Below are positions 33,674-42,588 of a DNA stretch of 64,000 nucleotides, in pieces; positions within the stretch are counted from its first letter, which is position 1, and each line of letters starts with the position of its first letter. The stretch lies in the NCBI RefSeq assembly GCF_019049285.1, contig NZ_JAGMUL010000198.1, forward strand, positions 153,486 through 217,485. The letters are read 5' to 3'. Source of the stretch: Streptomyces sp. AC550_RSS872. GTDB lineage: Bacteria > Actinomycetota > Actinomycetes > Streptomycetales > Streptomycetaceae. Below the pieces are notes generated by a model. It searched no databases and had not been told where the DNA came from. It was given only the letters and a program-made list of their open reading frames with translations. The position numbers and the translations under genes were made by a program.

Positions 33674-34804
33674 TTAATCGCTGAGACGTTTCAGCGCCGC
33701 CGGAGCCTCCTCGATCCGGTCGACCAGGGCGATACGGGACTCCATCGACCGCTCCCGGGCGAGGGCCTGAAGCAGCGGCCAGGCCGGCAACTTCTCCGTC
33801 CAGTGGGCCCTGTTGACCAGAACCATCGGGGTCGGCTCGCCGCGCGACTCGTAGTAGTTCGGCGTGGCGTTGTCGAAGATCTCCTGCACGGTGCCGGCGG
33901 CCCCCGGCAGGAAGACGACGCCGGCGTTCGAGCGGGCCAGGAGGCCGTCCTCGCGCGTGGCGTTGGCGAAGTACTTGGCGATGTGGGAGGCGAACGGGTT
34001 CGGCGGCTCGTGGCCGTAGAACCACGTCGGGATGCCGACGGAGCGGCCGCCCTTCGGCCAGCGCGCACGGACCTCGAAGGCGGCCGTCGCCCACGCGGTG
34101 ACCGAGGGCGTGAACAGGGGCGCCTTCGCCAGCAGCCGGAGCGCGTCGCTGAGCATCTCGTCGTCGTACGGGGCGGCGTACGCGCCGAGGTTGGCCGCCT
34201 CCATCGCGCCCGGGCCGCCGCCGGTGGCGACCGTGAGACCGGCGCGGGCCAGCTCCCGGCCGAGCCGCGCGGCACCCTCGTACGCCTCCGTGCCGCGCCG
34301 CATCGCGTGGCCGCCCATGACGCCCACCACCCGTGTCCCGGCGAGGAGTTCGTCGAGCGCGTCCGACACGGAGTCGTCGTGGACCGCGCGCAGCATGGAG
34401 GCGTGGATGTCGCCGTCGGCCTTGGTCCGCTGGAACCAGGCGTAGGCGAGGGCGTCGGGCGTGTTCTCGTAGCCGTCCGGGCCGTCCGTCAGGGAGGCGA
34501 AGAGTTCGTCGGGGGAGTAGACCAGGCCGCGGTACGGGTCGAAGGGCAGGTCCGGGATCGGCGGGAAGACGAGGGCGCCGTCCGTGCGGACCTTGGCGGC
34601 GGCCTCCTCGCGCATCGGGCAGCCGAGGAAGAGGGCGCCCGCGGCGCTGGTGGCGAGCAGTTCGCGCGTACGGTCCGTCAGGTCGACGGCCTGGACGCGG
34701 AATCCGGCGAGGGAGCCGCGCGCCGAGACGGTCGCGTCGAACTCCTCCAGCGTCTCTATCTCACGGTCGTTGTGGTGGGCCGCATGGGCGGGCATCGTCT
34801 GCAC
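33674..34804 (-). CDS. LOG-family protein (Rossmann fold)
   Basis: 376-residue protein with a ~140-residue N-terminal extension and a C-terminal LOG domain: VVGVMGGHAMRRG (150s), TGGGPGAMEAANLGA (200s), and PGAAGTVQEIFD (300s), where the family has PGGxGTxxE. LOG enzymes release cytokinin bases from nucleotide monophosphates; bacterial relatives often have other or unknown nucleotide substrates. The start (GTG 34804) has TAGCAT 6 bases upstream, so it may be leaderless. Confidence 0.85.
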   Translation of the reverse strand: MQTMPAHAAHHNDREIETLEEFDATVSARGSLAGFRVQAVDLTDRTRELLATSAAGALFLGCPMREEAAAKVRTDGALVFPPIPDLPFDPYRGLVYSPDELFASLTDGPDGYENTPDALAYAWFQRTKADGDIHASMLRAVHDDSVSDALDELLAGTRVVGVMGGHAMRRGTEAYEGAARLGRELARAGLTVATGGGPGAMEAANLGAYAAPYDDEMLSDALRLLAKAPLFTPSVTAWATAAFEVRARWPKGGRSVGIPTWFYGHEPPNPFASHIAKYFANATREDGLLARSNAGVVFLPGAAGTVQEIFDNATPNYYESRGEPTPMVLVNRAHWTEKLPAWPLLQALARERSMESRIALVDRIEEAPAALKRLSD

Positions 34805-34841
34805 CCGCCCATGCTAGGCACCCTGCGAAGGACGGCCCGCG

Positions 34842-35261
34842 TCAGCCCTCGATGGCCGACGGGTCCATCCAGACGACCTCCCAGGTGTGGCCGTCGAGGT
34901 CGTCGAAGGCGCGGCCGTACATGAAGCCGTGGTCCTGGGTCTCGCCGGAGACGGAACCGCCCGCGGCGAGCGCCTTGTCGACCAGCTCGTCGACCTTCTC
35001 GCGGCTCTCGGCGCTCAGCGCGATCAGCACCTCGCTGGTCTTCGTCGCGTCCGCGATCGGCTTCTTCGTGAACTGGGCGTACTTGTCGTGGGTGTGCACC
35101 ATCGCGACGATGGTCTCGCTGATCACGACCGAGGCCGTCGTGTCGTCGCTGAACTGCTCGTTGATCGAGTAGCCGAGTTCCGTGAAGAACTTCTTGGAGG
35201 CGTCGAGGTCGTTCACGGGCAGGTTCAGGAAGATCATCTGCTGGTACGCGGGGGCGGTCAT
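34842..35261 (-). CDS. VOC-family (glyoxalase-like) protein
   Basis: 139-residue protein with paired beta-alpha-beta-beta-beta modules (YQQMIFLNLPVNDLDASKKFF at the start; FDDLDGHTWEVVWMDPS at the end). Metal residues are partly conserved (a histidine in DGHTWE and a glutamate after it). Function unknown. ATG 35261 preferred over two upstream starts because GGGAGAG lies 6-8 bases before it. Confidence 0.85.
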   Translation of the reverse strand: MTAPAYQQMIFLNLPVNDLDASKKFFTELGYSINEQFSDDTTASVVISETIVAMVHTHDKYAQFTKKPIADATKTSEVLIALSAESREKVDELVDKALAAGGSVSGETQDHGFMYGRAFDDLDGHTWEVVWMDPSAIEG

Positions 35262-35378
35262 CGTGGTCTCTCCCATCGGGGTGTCTGCTGTTCGGTGGGG
35301 TAGACCGGGGGTCCGAGCGGAACTCATCGCCGGTCGGAGATTTTTTTCGTACGAGTTTTCCGACGCCTGTCGTCGGCT

Positions 35379-36758
35379 TCAGCGGGCTGCCAGAGGGAGC
35401 GCGGCCAGCTCGGCCACGATCAGGGTGAGCGGGCAGAAGAACGCGAGCAGGGCGCCGGCGCGCAGGGCCGCCGCGCTGCGCAGCAGCGTGGTGGGGGCGC
35501 CGACCCGGAGCAGCGCGGCCGTCGCGTCGGCGCGGGCCTGCTTGGCCTCCACGGCAGCCGTGAGGAGGGTGGCCACCGTGCAGCCGGTGACGACGGTGGC
35601 GCCGAGGGTGCTGAGCGGCCCGACGGCGGCGGTGGCCGCGGCGGCGGAGAGCGGGGCCACGGCGTACGCCGCGGAGGCCACGGCGCAGACGACGCCGAGA
35701 GGGCGGCCGATGCGGGTGGCTTCGGCCATGAGGACACGGCCGGCCAGGAGACGGACGGCGCCCGGGCGTACGGCCTGGAGGAGCCGACCGCAGAGGTGGG
35801 TGAGTCCGGGGGCGGCCAGGGCCAGCCCGAGAGCCGTCAGGAGCCAGCCGGCCAGTACGCCGGCGGGACCGGTCGGGAGGGCGGAGGGCAGGGCGAGGGC
35901 GCCGGTCGCCGCGCGGGCGGCGTAGGCCTCCACGGCCAGGCCCGCGGCGAGGATGGCGATGCCCCAGGGGAGGCCGGCGGGGGGTTTGCGGGGGGCCGGC
36001 AGGTGGGTCACGTGGTCCAGCGGTTCCACCGCCTCCTCAGGTGCGGCCGGCGTGGGGGCTGGTTCGCCCGTCTGCATGCTCGTCTGCTCACTCGCCGGCT
36101 CCGGCGGCGTGCCGCCCTTCCCCGGCGCACCTCGCAGTCGCGCCCCGAACCGCCCGTACGCCCCGAACGTCTCCCGCGCCACCGTCCTGCCGTACGCCCC
36201 GAAGCGGCGGTACGACCTCCCCTCGACGCCCCGTGCCCCGGTGGGTCCGGGCTCCTTCGGTCGCAGGGCGAGGGCCACCGTCGTCGACGCGGTCGCCGGG
36301 ACCAGGGTCAGCAGGGTCAGGGCGGCCGGCAGGGGAAGAGGGGCGTGCGCTGCCAGGAAATCCGCGGCCGCGCCGTCGAAGGGCATGCCGTTCAGGTCGC
36401 CGCGCAGGTGGAGGAAGACCAGCAGGGCGAGCATCGAGCCGAGGGTGCAGGACAGGGCCGTGGTGGTGGCCGATACCAGCATCAGGCGGGCCGGGCCGAG
36501 GCCGATCGCGGCGAGGCCGGGGCGCGGCCTGGTGCCCGGGTCGGTGCGGGCCACGGCCACCGCGAGGTGGATCGTCGCGGCCAGCGGCGGTACGCACCAG
36601 GCCAGGCGCAGGACCGACGCGCCGGGGTCGGCGTGCGTCAGCGCGTAGCCGAGGGTGCACAGCAGCAGGAAGCCCGTGCCCGCCGAGGCCGCCGCCACGA
36701 GCAGACGGCGCAGCTGTACGGCGGGCCGGGCGGTTCGGGTCAGACGGAGAGCGAGCAC
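35379..36758 (-). CDS. FtsX-like/ABC-exporter membrane protein
   Basis: 459-residue membrane protein with about 8-10 hydrophobic segments, in two groups separated by a ~90-residue soluble linker rich in Arg, Pro and Glu (about 205-290). It has no ATPase motif. It overlaps the ATPase gene by 19 bases and should be its permease. Hydrophobic stretches are Ala/Leu-rich without a family signature, so I do not assign a substrate. The start at GTG 36758 places the first helix near the N-terminus; the longer upstream frame reads as arginine-rich noise. Confidence 0.65.
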   Translation of the reverse strand: MLALRLTRTARPAVQLRRLLVAAASAGTGFLLLCTLGYALTHADPGASVLRLAWCVPPLAATIHLAVAVARTDPGTRPRPGLAAIGLGPARLMLVSATTTALSCTLGSMLALLVFLHLRGDLNGMPFDGAAADFLAAHAPLPLPAALTLLTLVPATASTTVALALRPKEPGPTGARGVEGRSYRRFGAYGRTVARETFGAYGRFGARLRGAPGKGGTPPEPASEQTSMQTGEPAPTPAAPEEAVEPLDHVTHLPAPRKPPAGLPWGIAILAAGLAVEAYAARAATGALALPSALPTGPAGVLAGWLLTALGLALAAPGLTHLCGRLLQAVRPGAVRLLAGRVLMAEATRIGRPLGVVCAVASAAYAVAPLSAAAATAAVGPLSTLGATVVTGCTVATLLTAAVEAKQARADATAALLRVGAPTTLLRSAAALRAGALLAFFCPLTLIVAELAALPLAAR

Positions 36759-37480
36759 GCCGCCCGGCCTTCCGTCGCGGCGACCGGAGGCAGGTGCACC
36801 GTGTTGACGCGCCGTCCGTCGAGGAGGGCGATGGTGCGGTCGGCGAAGGCCGCGTTCTCCACGTCGTAGGTGGCCAGGACGACGGTGATGCCGTGCGAGC
36901 GGGCCGCTGTCGTCAGGGTGCGCAGGGCGTGTGCGCGGTCGGCGCGATGCAGGGGGGCCGTCGGTTCGTCGGCGAACAGGACCGTGGGTGAGGGGGCCAG
37001 CGCGCGGGCGATGCAGACGCGCTGCCGTTCGGCGTGGACCAGCTGGTGCGGGCGCTTGCGCGCGGACTCGCCGACGTCCAGGCGGTTCAGCCACTCCAGC
37101 GCGGCCGTCTTGGCGCGGCGGCGGCTGGTCCCGCGCAGCATCAGGGGGAGGGCGGCGTTCTCCCAGACGTTCAGTTCCGGGACGAGTGTCGGGGTCGGGT
37201 CGATCCAGGTGAAGCGGTCACGGCGGAGCCGTTCGCGGGCCAGCGGGCCCATGGTGTGCACCGGGACGCTGTTGAACCAGACCTCGCCACGCACCGGCCG
37301 GACCAGGCCGGACAGACACCGCAGGAGAGCCGTCTTGCCGCTGCCCCGCGGGCCGGTCACGGCGAGGATCTCGCCCTCACGCACTCCGAGCGAGACCCCG
37401 CCGAGCGCGGGGGAGCCGTCGCGGTGCGTGAAGTGCAGCGCGCGTGCCCAGAGCACGTCGTTGTCCGGCGGAGCCTCCAT
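36740..37480 (-). CDS. ABC transporter ATPase with degenerate motifs
   Basis: 246-residue ATPase. Walker A GPRGSGKT near 47 and Walker B VLFADEPTAPL near 170 are intact. The signature is not LSGGQ but HQLVHAERQRVCIARAL, and the H-loop histidine is tyrosine (VLATYDVENAAF). It resembles LolD/MacB-like ATPases (MGPLARERLRRDRFTWIDPTPTLVPELNVWENAALPL). The nucleotide may be bound but hydrolysis could be impaired. Start at ATG 37480 (MEAPPDNDVLWARALHFTH). Confidence 0.85.
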   Translation of the reverse strand: MEAPPDNDVLWARALHFTHRDGSPALGGVSLGVREGEILAVTGPRGSGKTALLRCLSGLVRPVRGEVWFNSVPVHTMGPLARERLRRDRFTWIDPTPTLVPELNVWENAALPLMLRGTSRRRAKTAALEWLNRLDVGESARKRPHQLVHAERQRVCIARALAPSPTVLFADEPTAPLHRADRAHALRTLTTAARSHGITVVLATYDVENAAFADRTIALLDGRRVNTVHLPPVAATEGRAACSLSV

Positions 37481-37516
37481 GGGCGTACACCTCGTCAGAT
37501 CCGTAGTTCCCGTGCC

Positions 37517-37536
37517 GTTCCCCCGTGCGGGGGAAC
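37517..37536. repeat. 8-bp inverted repeat upstream of the ABC ATPase
   Basis: GTTCCCCC-GTGC-GGGGGAAC, perfect, 37 bases before the ATPase start. Could be an operator or leader hairpin. Confidence 0.55.
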
Positions 37537-37608
37537 GAAGACAGGGCCGATCGGTTACCAGGCACGCTAAGGATCCGGGACCGGAACGAGGGACAGCACG
37601 CGGCGGGT

Positions 37609-37640
37609 GGTGCACCCTTCTCACTCCTACGGGTGCACCC
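37609..37640. promoter_or_regulatory. Twin GGTGCACC palindromes
   Basis: GGTGCACC at 37609-37616 and 37632-37639 (the second within GGGTGCACCC), centres 23 bases apart, about two helical turns. Placed between the ABC ATPase start and the aminotransferase stop, so a two-site operator for the ABC pair is plausible. Confidence 0.4.
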
Positions 37641-37683
37641 CCGTCGAACCGCGGGGAGCCGGAGCTCCGTCCACCGCTGGAGG

Positions 37684-39057
37684 CTAGAGCTTGGTCCACG
37701 CCTCCGACAGGGTCGCCCGCAGGATCTGCTCGATCTCGTCGAACGTCTCCTGGTTGGAGATCAGCGGCGGCGCGAGCTGCACGACCGGGTCGCCACGGTC
37801 GTCGGCACGGCAGTACAGGCCGTTGTCGTAGAGCGCCTTGGAGAGGAAGCCGTACAGGACGCGCTCGGTCTCCTCGTCGTTGAAGGACTCCTTGGTGTTC
37901 TTGTCCTTCACCAGTTCGATGCCGTAGAAGAAGCCGTTTCCGCGGACGTCGCCGACGATCGGCAGGTCGTGGAGCTTCTCCAGGGTCGCGCGGAAGGCGC
38001 CCTCGTTGTCGAGGACGTGCTGGTTGAGGCCCTCGCGCTCGAACAGGTCGAGGTTGGCCAGGCCCACCGCGGCCGACACGGGGTGACCGCCGAAGGTGTA
38101 GCCGTGCAGGAAGGTGTTGTCACCCTTGTAGAACGGCTCGGCGAGGCGGTCGGAGATGATGCAGGCGCCGATGGGGGAGTAGCCCGAGGTCATGCCCTTG
38201 GCGCAGGTGATCATGTCCGGGACGTAGCCGAACTTGTCGCAGGCGAACGTCGTGCCGAGGCGGCCGAAGGCGCAGATGACCTCGTCCGACACGAGCAGGA
38301 CGTCGTACTGGTCGCAGATCTCGCGCACCCGCTGGAAGTAGCCGGGCGGGGGCGGGAAGCAGCCGCCCGCGTTCTGCACCGGCTCCAGGAAGACAGCGGC
38401 GACCGTGTCCGGGCCCTCGAAGAGGATCTGCTGCTCGATCTGGTCGGCGGCCCAGCGGCCGAAGGCCTCCGGGTCGTCGCCGAAGAGCGGGGCGCGGTAG
38501 ATGTTGGTGTTCGGGACCTTGTGCGCGCCCGGGACGAGGGGCTCGAACGGGGCCTTCAGACCGGGCAGGCCGGTGATGGACAGGGCACCCTGCGGGGTGC
38601 CGTGATACGCCACCGCTCGGGAAATCACCTTGTACTTGGTGGGCTTGCCGACCAGCTTGAAGTACTGCTTGGCGAGCTTCCAGGCGGTCTCGACCGCCTC
38701 ACCGCCGCCCGTGGTGAAGAAGACCTTGTTGAGGTCGCCCGGCGCCTCGTGGGCCAGCCGCTCCGCCAGCTCCACTGCCTTCGGGTGGGCGTAGGACCAC
38801 ACCGGGAAGAACGCCAGCTCCTGCGCCTGCTTGAACGCGGTCTCGGCCAGCTCGACGCGGCCGTGCCCGGCCTGCACCACGAAGAGGCCGGCGAGACCGT
38901 CGAGGTAGCGCTTGCCCTTGTCGTCGTAGATGTAGGTGCCCTCGCCCCGGACGATGGTCGGGACGGGGGACTTCTCGTACGAGGACATACGCGTGAAGTG
39001 CATCCACAAGTGGTCGTACGCGGTCCTGCTGAGGTCCTGAGGGCTGTTGCTGCTCAC
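37684..39057 (-). CDS. Class III omega-aminotransferase (putrescine/polyamine type)
   Basis: 457-residue PLP enzyme. PLP lysine K287 in TCAKGMTSG, aspartate D258 in VSDEVICAFGR, and the phosphate-binding GGGEAVETAWKLAKQYF block near 117-133. The closest general type is the putrescine/diamine:pyruvate aminotransferase (SpuC-like) group. It would convert putrescine to gamma-aminobutyraldehyde, oxidised by the aldehyde dehydrogenase encoded divergently 0.7 kb away. An AsnC-type regulator follows 19 bases upstream of its start. The substrate is inferred from context. Confidence 0.85.
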   Translation of the reverse strand: MSSNSPQDLSRTAYDHLWMHFTRMSSYEKSPVPTIVRGEGTYIYDDKGKRYLDGLAGLFVVQAGHGRVELAETAFKQAQELAFFPVWSYAHPKAVELAERLAHEAPGDLNKVFFTTGGGEAVETAWKLAKQYFKLVGKPTKYKVISRAVAYHGTPQGALSITGLPGLKAPFEPLVPGAHKVPNTNIYRAPLFGDDPEAFGRWAADQIEQQILFEGPDTVAAVFLEPVQNAGGCFPPPPGYFQRVREICDQYDVLLVSDEVICAFGRLGTTFACDKFGYVPDMITCAKGMTSGYSPIGACIISDRLAEPFYKGDNTFLHGYTFGGHPVSAAVGLANLDLFEREGLNQHVLDNEGAFRATLEKLHDLPIVGDVRGNGFFYGIELVKDKNTKESFNDEETERVLYGFLSKALYDNGLYCRADDRGDPVVQLAPPLISNQETFDEIEQILRATLSEAWTKL

Positions 39058-39076
39058 GGTTATCGGGTCCTCACGG

Positions 39077-39580
39077 TTATCGGGTTCCCCACATGTAGGT
39101 CTGCTTCTTGAGCTTGAGGTAGACGAAGCTCTCGGTCGAGCGAACTCCGGGGACGGCCCGGATGCGGCGGTTGATGACGTCCAGGAGGTGGTCGTCGTCC
39201 TCGCAGACGATCTCCACCATCAGGTCGAAGGACCCGGCGGTCATCACCACGTACTCGCATTCGGACATGGCGGTCAGCGCGTCGGCCACCGACTCCACGT
39301 CGCCCTCGACGTTGACACCGACCATCGCCTGCCTGCGGAAGCCCACGGTGAGCGGGTCCGTGACGGCGACGATCTGCATCACGCCCTGGTCGAGCAACTT
39401 CTGGACGCGCTGGCGCACGGCCGCCTCGGACAGGCCCACCGCCTTGCCGATGGCGGCGTACGGTCGGCGGCCGTCCTCCTGGAGTTGTTCGATGATGGCG
39501 AGGGAGACGGCGTCCAGCTGGGGACCGCCGCCGGTCCTGGACTCGCGGGAGTCCCTGTGCTCTGCGCTTCGACTGGCCAC
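39077..39580 (-). CDS. Lrp/AsnC-family transcriptional regulator
   Basis: 167-residue regulator: N-terminal helix-turn-helix (LDAVSLAIIEQLQEDGRRPY, then AIGKAVGLSEAAVRQRVQKLL) and C-terminal RAM/AsnC ligand domain (SFDLMVEIVCEDDDHLLDVI). Transcribed in the same direction as the aminotransferase and divergent from the aldehyde dehydrogenase, so it likely controls both in response to an amine or amino acid. Start uncertain: GTG 39580 (chosen, conserved MASRSAE-like start) or GTG 39595; neither has a Shine-Dalgarno. Confidence 0.88.
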   Translation of the reverse strand: MASRSAEHRDSRESRTGGGPQLDAVSLAIIEQLQEDGRRPYAAIGKAVGLSEAAVRQRVQKLLDQGVMQIVAVTDPLTVGFRRQAMVGVNVEGDVESVADALTAMSECEYVVMTAGSFDLMVEIVCEDDDHLLDVINRRIRAVPGVRSTESFVYLKLKKQTYMWGTR

Positions 39581-39610
39581 GACGTCACTGTGCACGACGT
39601 CTCGACAGTT

Positions 39611-39670
39611 CCGCAAGGCCGAAGCGATGAAATTCGTTGTTTACGAGACCGAGACTTGCGGATTTCGCAG
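39611..39670. promoter_or_regulatory. Candidate AsnC-type operator region
   Basis: CCGCAAG (39611-39617) and CTTGCGG (39655-39661) form a 7-bp inverted repeat, and TTTCGCAG follows, echoing the first half-site. The AT-rich stretch between them lies in the divergent regulator/aldehyde-dehydrogenase promoter gap. Confidence 0.35.
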
Positions 39671-39786
39671 CCTTGGCGTGATCGGGGGTGTTGAAAACGT
39701 GGCGCGGCCGACTAGGGTGGGTGTCTCAGTAACTGGACAACCAGAACTGACAGCCAGCAGTAGTGAGACCTGACAGGAGGCCGGCA

Positions 39787-41226
39787 GTGAGCACCGAGCT
39801 GCGTCGTCTGCGCAACTACATCGACGGTGAGTTCCGGGACGCCGCCGACGGACGGACCACCGATGTGGTCAACCCCGCGACGGGCGAGGCGTACGCGACC
39901 GCGCCGCTGTCCGGGCAGGCGGACGTCGACGCCGCGATGGAGGCCGCCGCCAGGGCCTTCCCGGGCTGGCGCGACACGACCCCCGCCGAGCGGCAGAAAG
40001 CCCTGCTGAAGATCGCGGACGCGTTCGAGGAGCGGGCCGAGGAGCTCATCGCGGCCGAGGTCGAGAACACCGGCAAGCCGATCGGGCTCACGCGGTCCGA
40101 GGAGATCCCGCCGATGGTGGACCAGATCCGCTTCTTCGCGGGTGCGGCGCGGATGCTCGAGGGCCGTTCGGCAGGTGAGTACATGGAGGGGCTGACCTCC
40201 ATCGTCCGCCGTGAGCCCGTCGGTGTGTGCGCGCAGGTCGCGCCCTGGAACTACCCGATGATGATGGCCGTATGGAAGTTCGCGCCGGCCATCGCGGCGG
40301 GCAACACCGTGGTGTTGAAGCCGTCGGACACGACTCCGGCCTCGACGGTTCTGATCGCCGAGATCATCGGGGCGATCCTGCCGAAGGGTGTCTTCAACGT
40401 CATCACGGGTGACCGTGACACCGGCCGCCTCATGGTCGAGCACCCGACCCCGGCGATGGCCTCCATCACCGGCTCCGTGCGCGCCGGCATGTCGGTCGCC
40501 GAGTCCGCCTCCAAGGACCTCAAGCGGGTCCACCTGGAGCTGGGCGGCAAGGCACCGGTCGTCGTCTTCGACGACACCGACATCGCCAAGGCCGTCGAGG
40601 ACATCTCCGTCGCGGGCTTCTTCAACGCCGGGCAGGACTGTACGGCCGCCACACGCGTGCTCGTGCAGGAGGCCATCCACGACGAGTTCGTACAGGCGCT
40701 CGCGAAGGCCGCCGCCGACACGAAGACCGGCCAGCCGGACGACGAGGACGTGCTGTTCGGCCCGCTCAACAACCCCAACCAGCTGAAGCAGGTCTCCGGG
40801 TTCATCGAGCGGCTGCCCGCCCACGCCAAGGTCGAGGCCGGCGGCCACCAGGTCGGTGAGAAGGGGTACTTCTACGCGCCGACCGTGGTGTCGGGGCTGA
40901 AGCAGGACGACGAGATCATCCAGAAGGAGGTCTTCGGTCCGGTCATCACCGTCCAGTCCTTCTCCGACGAGGACCAGGCCGTCGAGTGGGCCAACGGCGT
41001 GGAGTACGCGCTGGCTTCGTCCGTGTGGACGAAGGACCACGGGCGTGCGATGCGGATGTCGAAGAAGCTGGACTTCGGGTGCGTCTGGATCAACACGCAC
41101 ATTCCGCTGGTCGCGGAGATGCCGCATGGCGGGTTCAAGAAGTCCGGGTACGGCAAGGACCTTTCGGGTTACGGGTTCGACGACTACACGCGGATCAAGC
41201 ATGTGATGACGTCGCTGGACGCGTAG
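39787..41226 (+). CDS. Aldehyde dehydrogenase (gamma-aminobutyraldehyde type), copy 1
   Basis: NAD(P)-dependent aldehyde dehydrogenase, 479 residues. Catalytic C285 in FFNAGQDCTAATR, general base E251 in LELGGKAP, N155 in PWNYP and nucleotide-binding TGS near 228-230. The FFNAGQDC box is common in the aminobutyraldehyde/betaine aldehyde group. Probably makes GABA from putrescine-derived aldehyde. GTG 39787 has GGAGG 5-9 bases upstream. Confidence 0.88.
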   Translation: MSTELRRLRNYIDGEFRDAADGRTTDVVNPATGEAYATAPLSGQADVDAAMEAAARAFPGWRDTTPAERQKALLKIADAFEERAEELIAAEVENTGKPIGLTRSEEIPPMVDQIRFFAGAARMLEGRSAGEYMEGLTSIVRREPVGVCAQVAPWNYPMMMAVWKFAPAIAAGNTVVLKPSDTTPASTVLIAEIIGAILPKGVFNVITGDRDTGRLMVEHPTPAMASITGSVRAGMSVAESASKDLKRVHLELGGKAPVVVFDDTDIAKAVEDISVAGFFNAGQDCTAATRVLVQEAIHDEFVQALAKAAADTKTGQPDDEDVLFGPLNNPNQLKQVSGFIERLPAHAKVEAGGHQVGEKGYFYAPTVVSGLKQDDEIIQKEVFGPVITVQSFSDEDQAVEWANGVEYALASSVWTKDHGRAMRMSKKLDFGCVWINTHIPLVAEMPHGGFKKSGYGKDLSGYGFDDYTRIKHVMTSLDA

Positions 41227-41259
41227 CGCTCCGCTTGGTCGGGCCGATCTCGGGTGCGG

Positions 41260-41297
41260 GTGTGCGGGGGCTGGTCGCGCAGTTCCCCGCGCCCCTC
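41260..41297 (+). repeat. Streptomyces-type short dispersed repeat (GCGCAGTTCCCCGCGCCCC)
   Basis: GGGGGCTGGTCGCGCAG followed by TTCCCCGCGCCCCT, 38 bases after the aldehyde dehydrogenase stop. I recognise this sequence as a widespread intergenic repeat of Streptomyces chromosomes. I found a single copy in this window. It may act as a terminator. Confidence 0.55.
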
Positions 41298-41390
41298 CAC
41301 CGGCGTGATCGACAGGGTGTCCGGTCAGGGCCGTTCTGCTTGACGGGGCGTCCATTGTCCGGCCGGCGGCCACGGCGTCATGCTTCCGCA

Positions 41391-42581
41391 ATGGCCCTCC
41401 CCTCGACGAGCTCCTCGCTCTCCCGTCGGACCTTGCTGCGTGCTCTCGGTGGGGGCGCCGCGCTCGGCGGGCTCGCAGGCTGCGGGGTGCGGCCCGCCTA
41501 TGTGTCGGCCGGTGACCGGGCCGCCACCGATGTCTCCGCCACCGACAAGCGGCTGACCTGGGCGAACTGGCCGTTGTACATCGACACGGACGACGAGGAC
41601 GAGACGCGGCGGCCGTCGTTGGAGGCCTTCGAGAAGCGCACGGGCATCTCCGTCGAGTACGTCGAGGAGATCAACGACAACGACGAGTTCTTCGGCAAGG
41701 TCAGCCCTGCCCTGATGAACCATCAGGGCACCGGCCGCGATCTCATCGTCGTCAGCGACTGGATGTGCGCCCGGTTCGTACGGCTGGGCTGGGTGCAGGA
41801 GATGGACCGGGCGCGCCAGCCGAACGTGACCGAGTACCTGGATCCGCTGCTGCGTTCACCGGCGTTCGACCCCGGGCGGAAGTACACCGTGCCGTGGCAG
41901 TCCGGTATCACCGGCATCGCCTACAACCGCCGCCGGTCGGGCCGCGAGATACGCAGTGTGTCGGAGCTGTGGGCGAGCGACCTGAAGGGCCGGGTGACCC
42001 TGCTGTCCGGGCTGGACGAGGCCTTCGCGCTGCTCATGCAGGGCAACGGCGTCGACATCACGCGGTGGACGGCGGACGACTTCCACACCGTTTGCGACCA
42101 GGTCGAGGAACAGGTCCGCAAGGGCCAGATCCGGCGCTTCACCGGCAACGACTACATCAAGGACCTCTCCAGCGGCGACGTCCTGGCCTGCCAGGCCTAC
42201 TCGGGCGACGTCATCCAGCTCCAGGCGGACGACCCCGACATCCGCTTCGTCGTCCCCGACGAGGGCGCCGAACTGTGGTCGGAGTCCCTGATGATCCCCG
42301 CCCTGGCCCGGCACAAGACCAACGCCGAGCGGCTCGTCGACCACCACTACGACCCCGAGGTCGCCGCCGAACTGGCCGCCTGGGTCAACTACGTCTGCCC
42401 CGTCCCCGCCGCCCGGGACGTCCTCGCCGCCGCCCAGGACGAGGAGACGGCCGCGCTGGCCGAGGACCCGCTGATCTTCCCGGACACGGCGATGCGTGAA
42501 CGGCTGGCCATCGCACGGGACATCACATCGGAAGAGCGGGTGGGGTTCGCCAAGCGGTGGAACGCCATCGCGGGGTTGTAG
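41391..42581 (+). CDS. PotD-like polyamine-binding lipoprotein, copy 1 (Tat-type)
   Basis: 396-residue substrate-binding protein. The N-terminus has a twin-arginine motif (SRRTLLRAL), hydrophobic core and lipobox LAGC (cysteine about residue 27). The body is PotD-like: TWANWPLYIDTDDED, VEYVEEINDNDEFFGKV, PWQSGITGIAYNRR, RRFTGNDYIKDLSSGD and SGDVIQL. It shows the same RRFTGNDY block as copy 2 (51912-53159), so the two are paralogues. It has no permease or ATPase next to it and may share PotABC with copy 2. Confidence 0.87.
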   Translation: MALPSTSSSLSRRTLLRALGGGAALGGLAGCGVRPAYVSAGDRAATDVSATDKRLTWANWPLYIDTDDEDETRRPSLEAFEKRTGISVEYVEEINDNDEFFGKVSPALMNHQGTGRDLIVVSDWMCARFVRLGWVQEMDRARQPNVTEYLDPLLRSPAFDPGRKYTVPWQSGITGIAYNRRRSGREIRSVSELWASDLKGRVTLLSGLDEAFALLMQGNGVDITRWTADDFHTVCDQVEEQVRKGQIRRFTGNDYIKDLSSGDVLACQAYSGDVIQLQADDPDIRFVVPDEGAELWSESLMIPALARHKTNAERLVDHHYDPEVAAELAAWVNYVCPVPAARDVLAAAQDEETAALAEDPLIFPDTAMRERLAIARDITSEERVGFAKRWNAIAGL

Positions 42582-42588
42582 GGATCCC

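Noticed and set aside
37525..39111. A 528-codon plus-strand frame over the aminotransferase
   Set aside because: Antisense of a catalytic PLP enzyme with all active-site residues present on the other strand.
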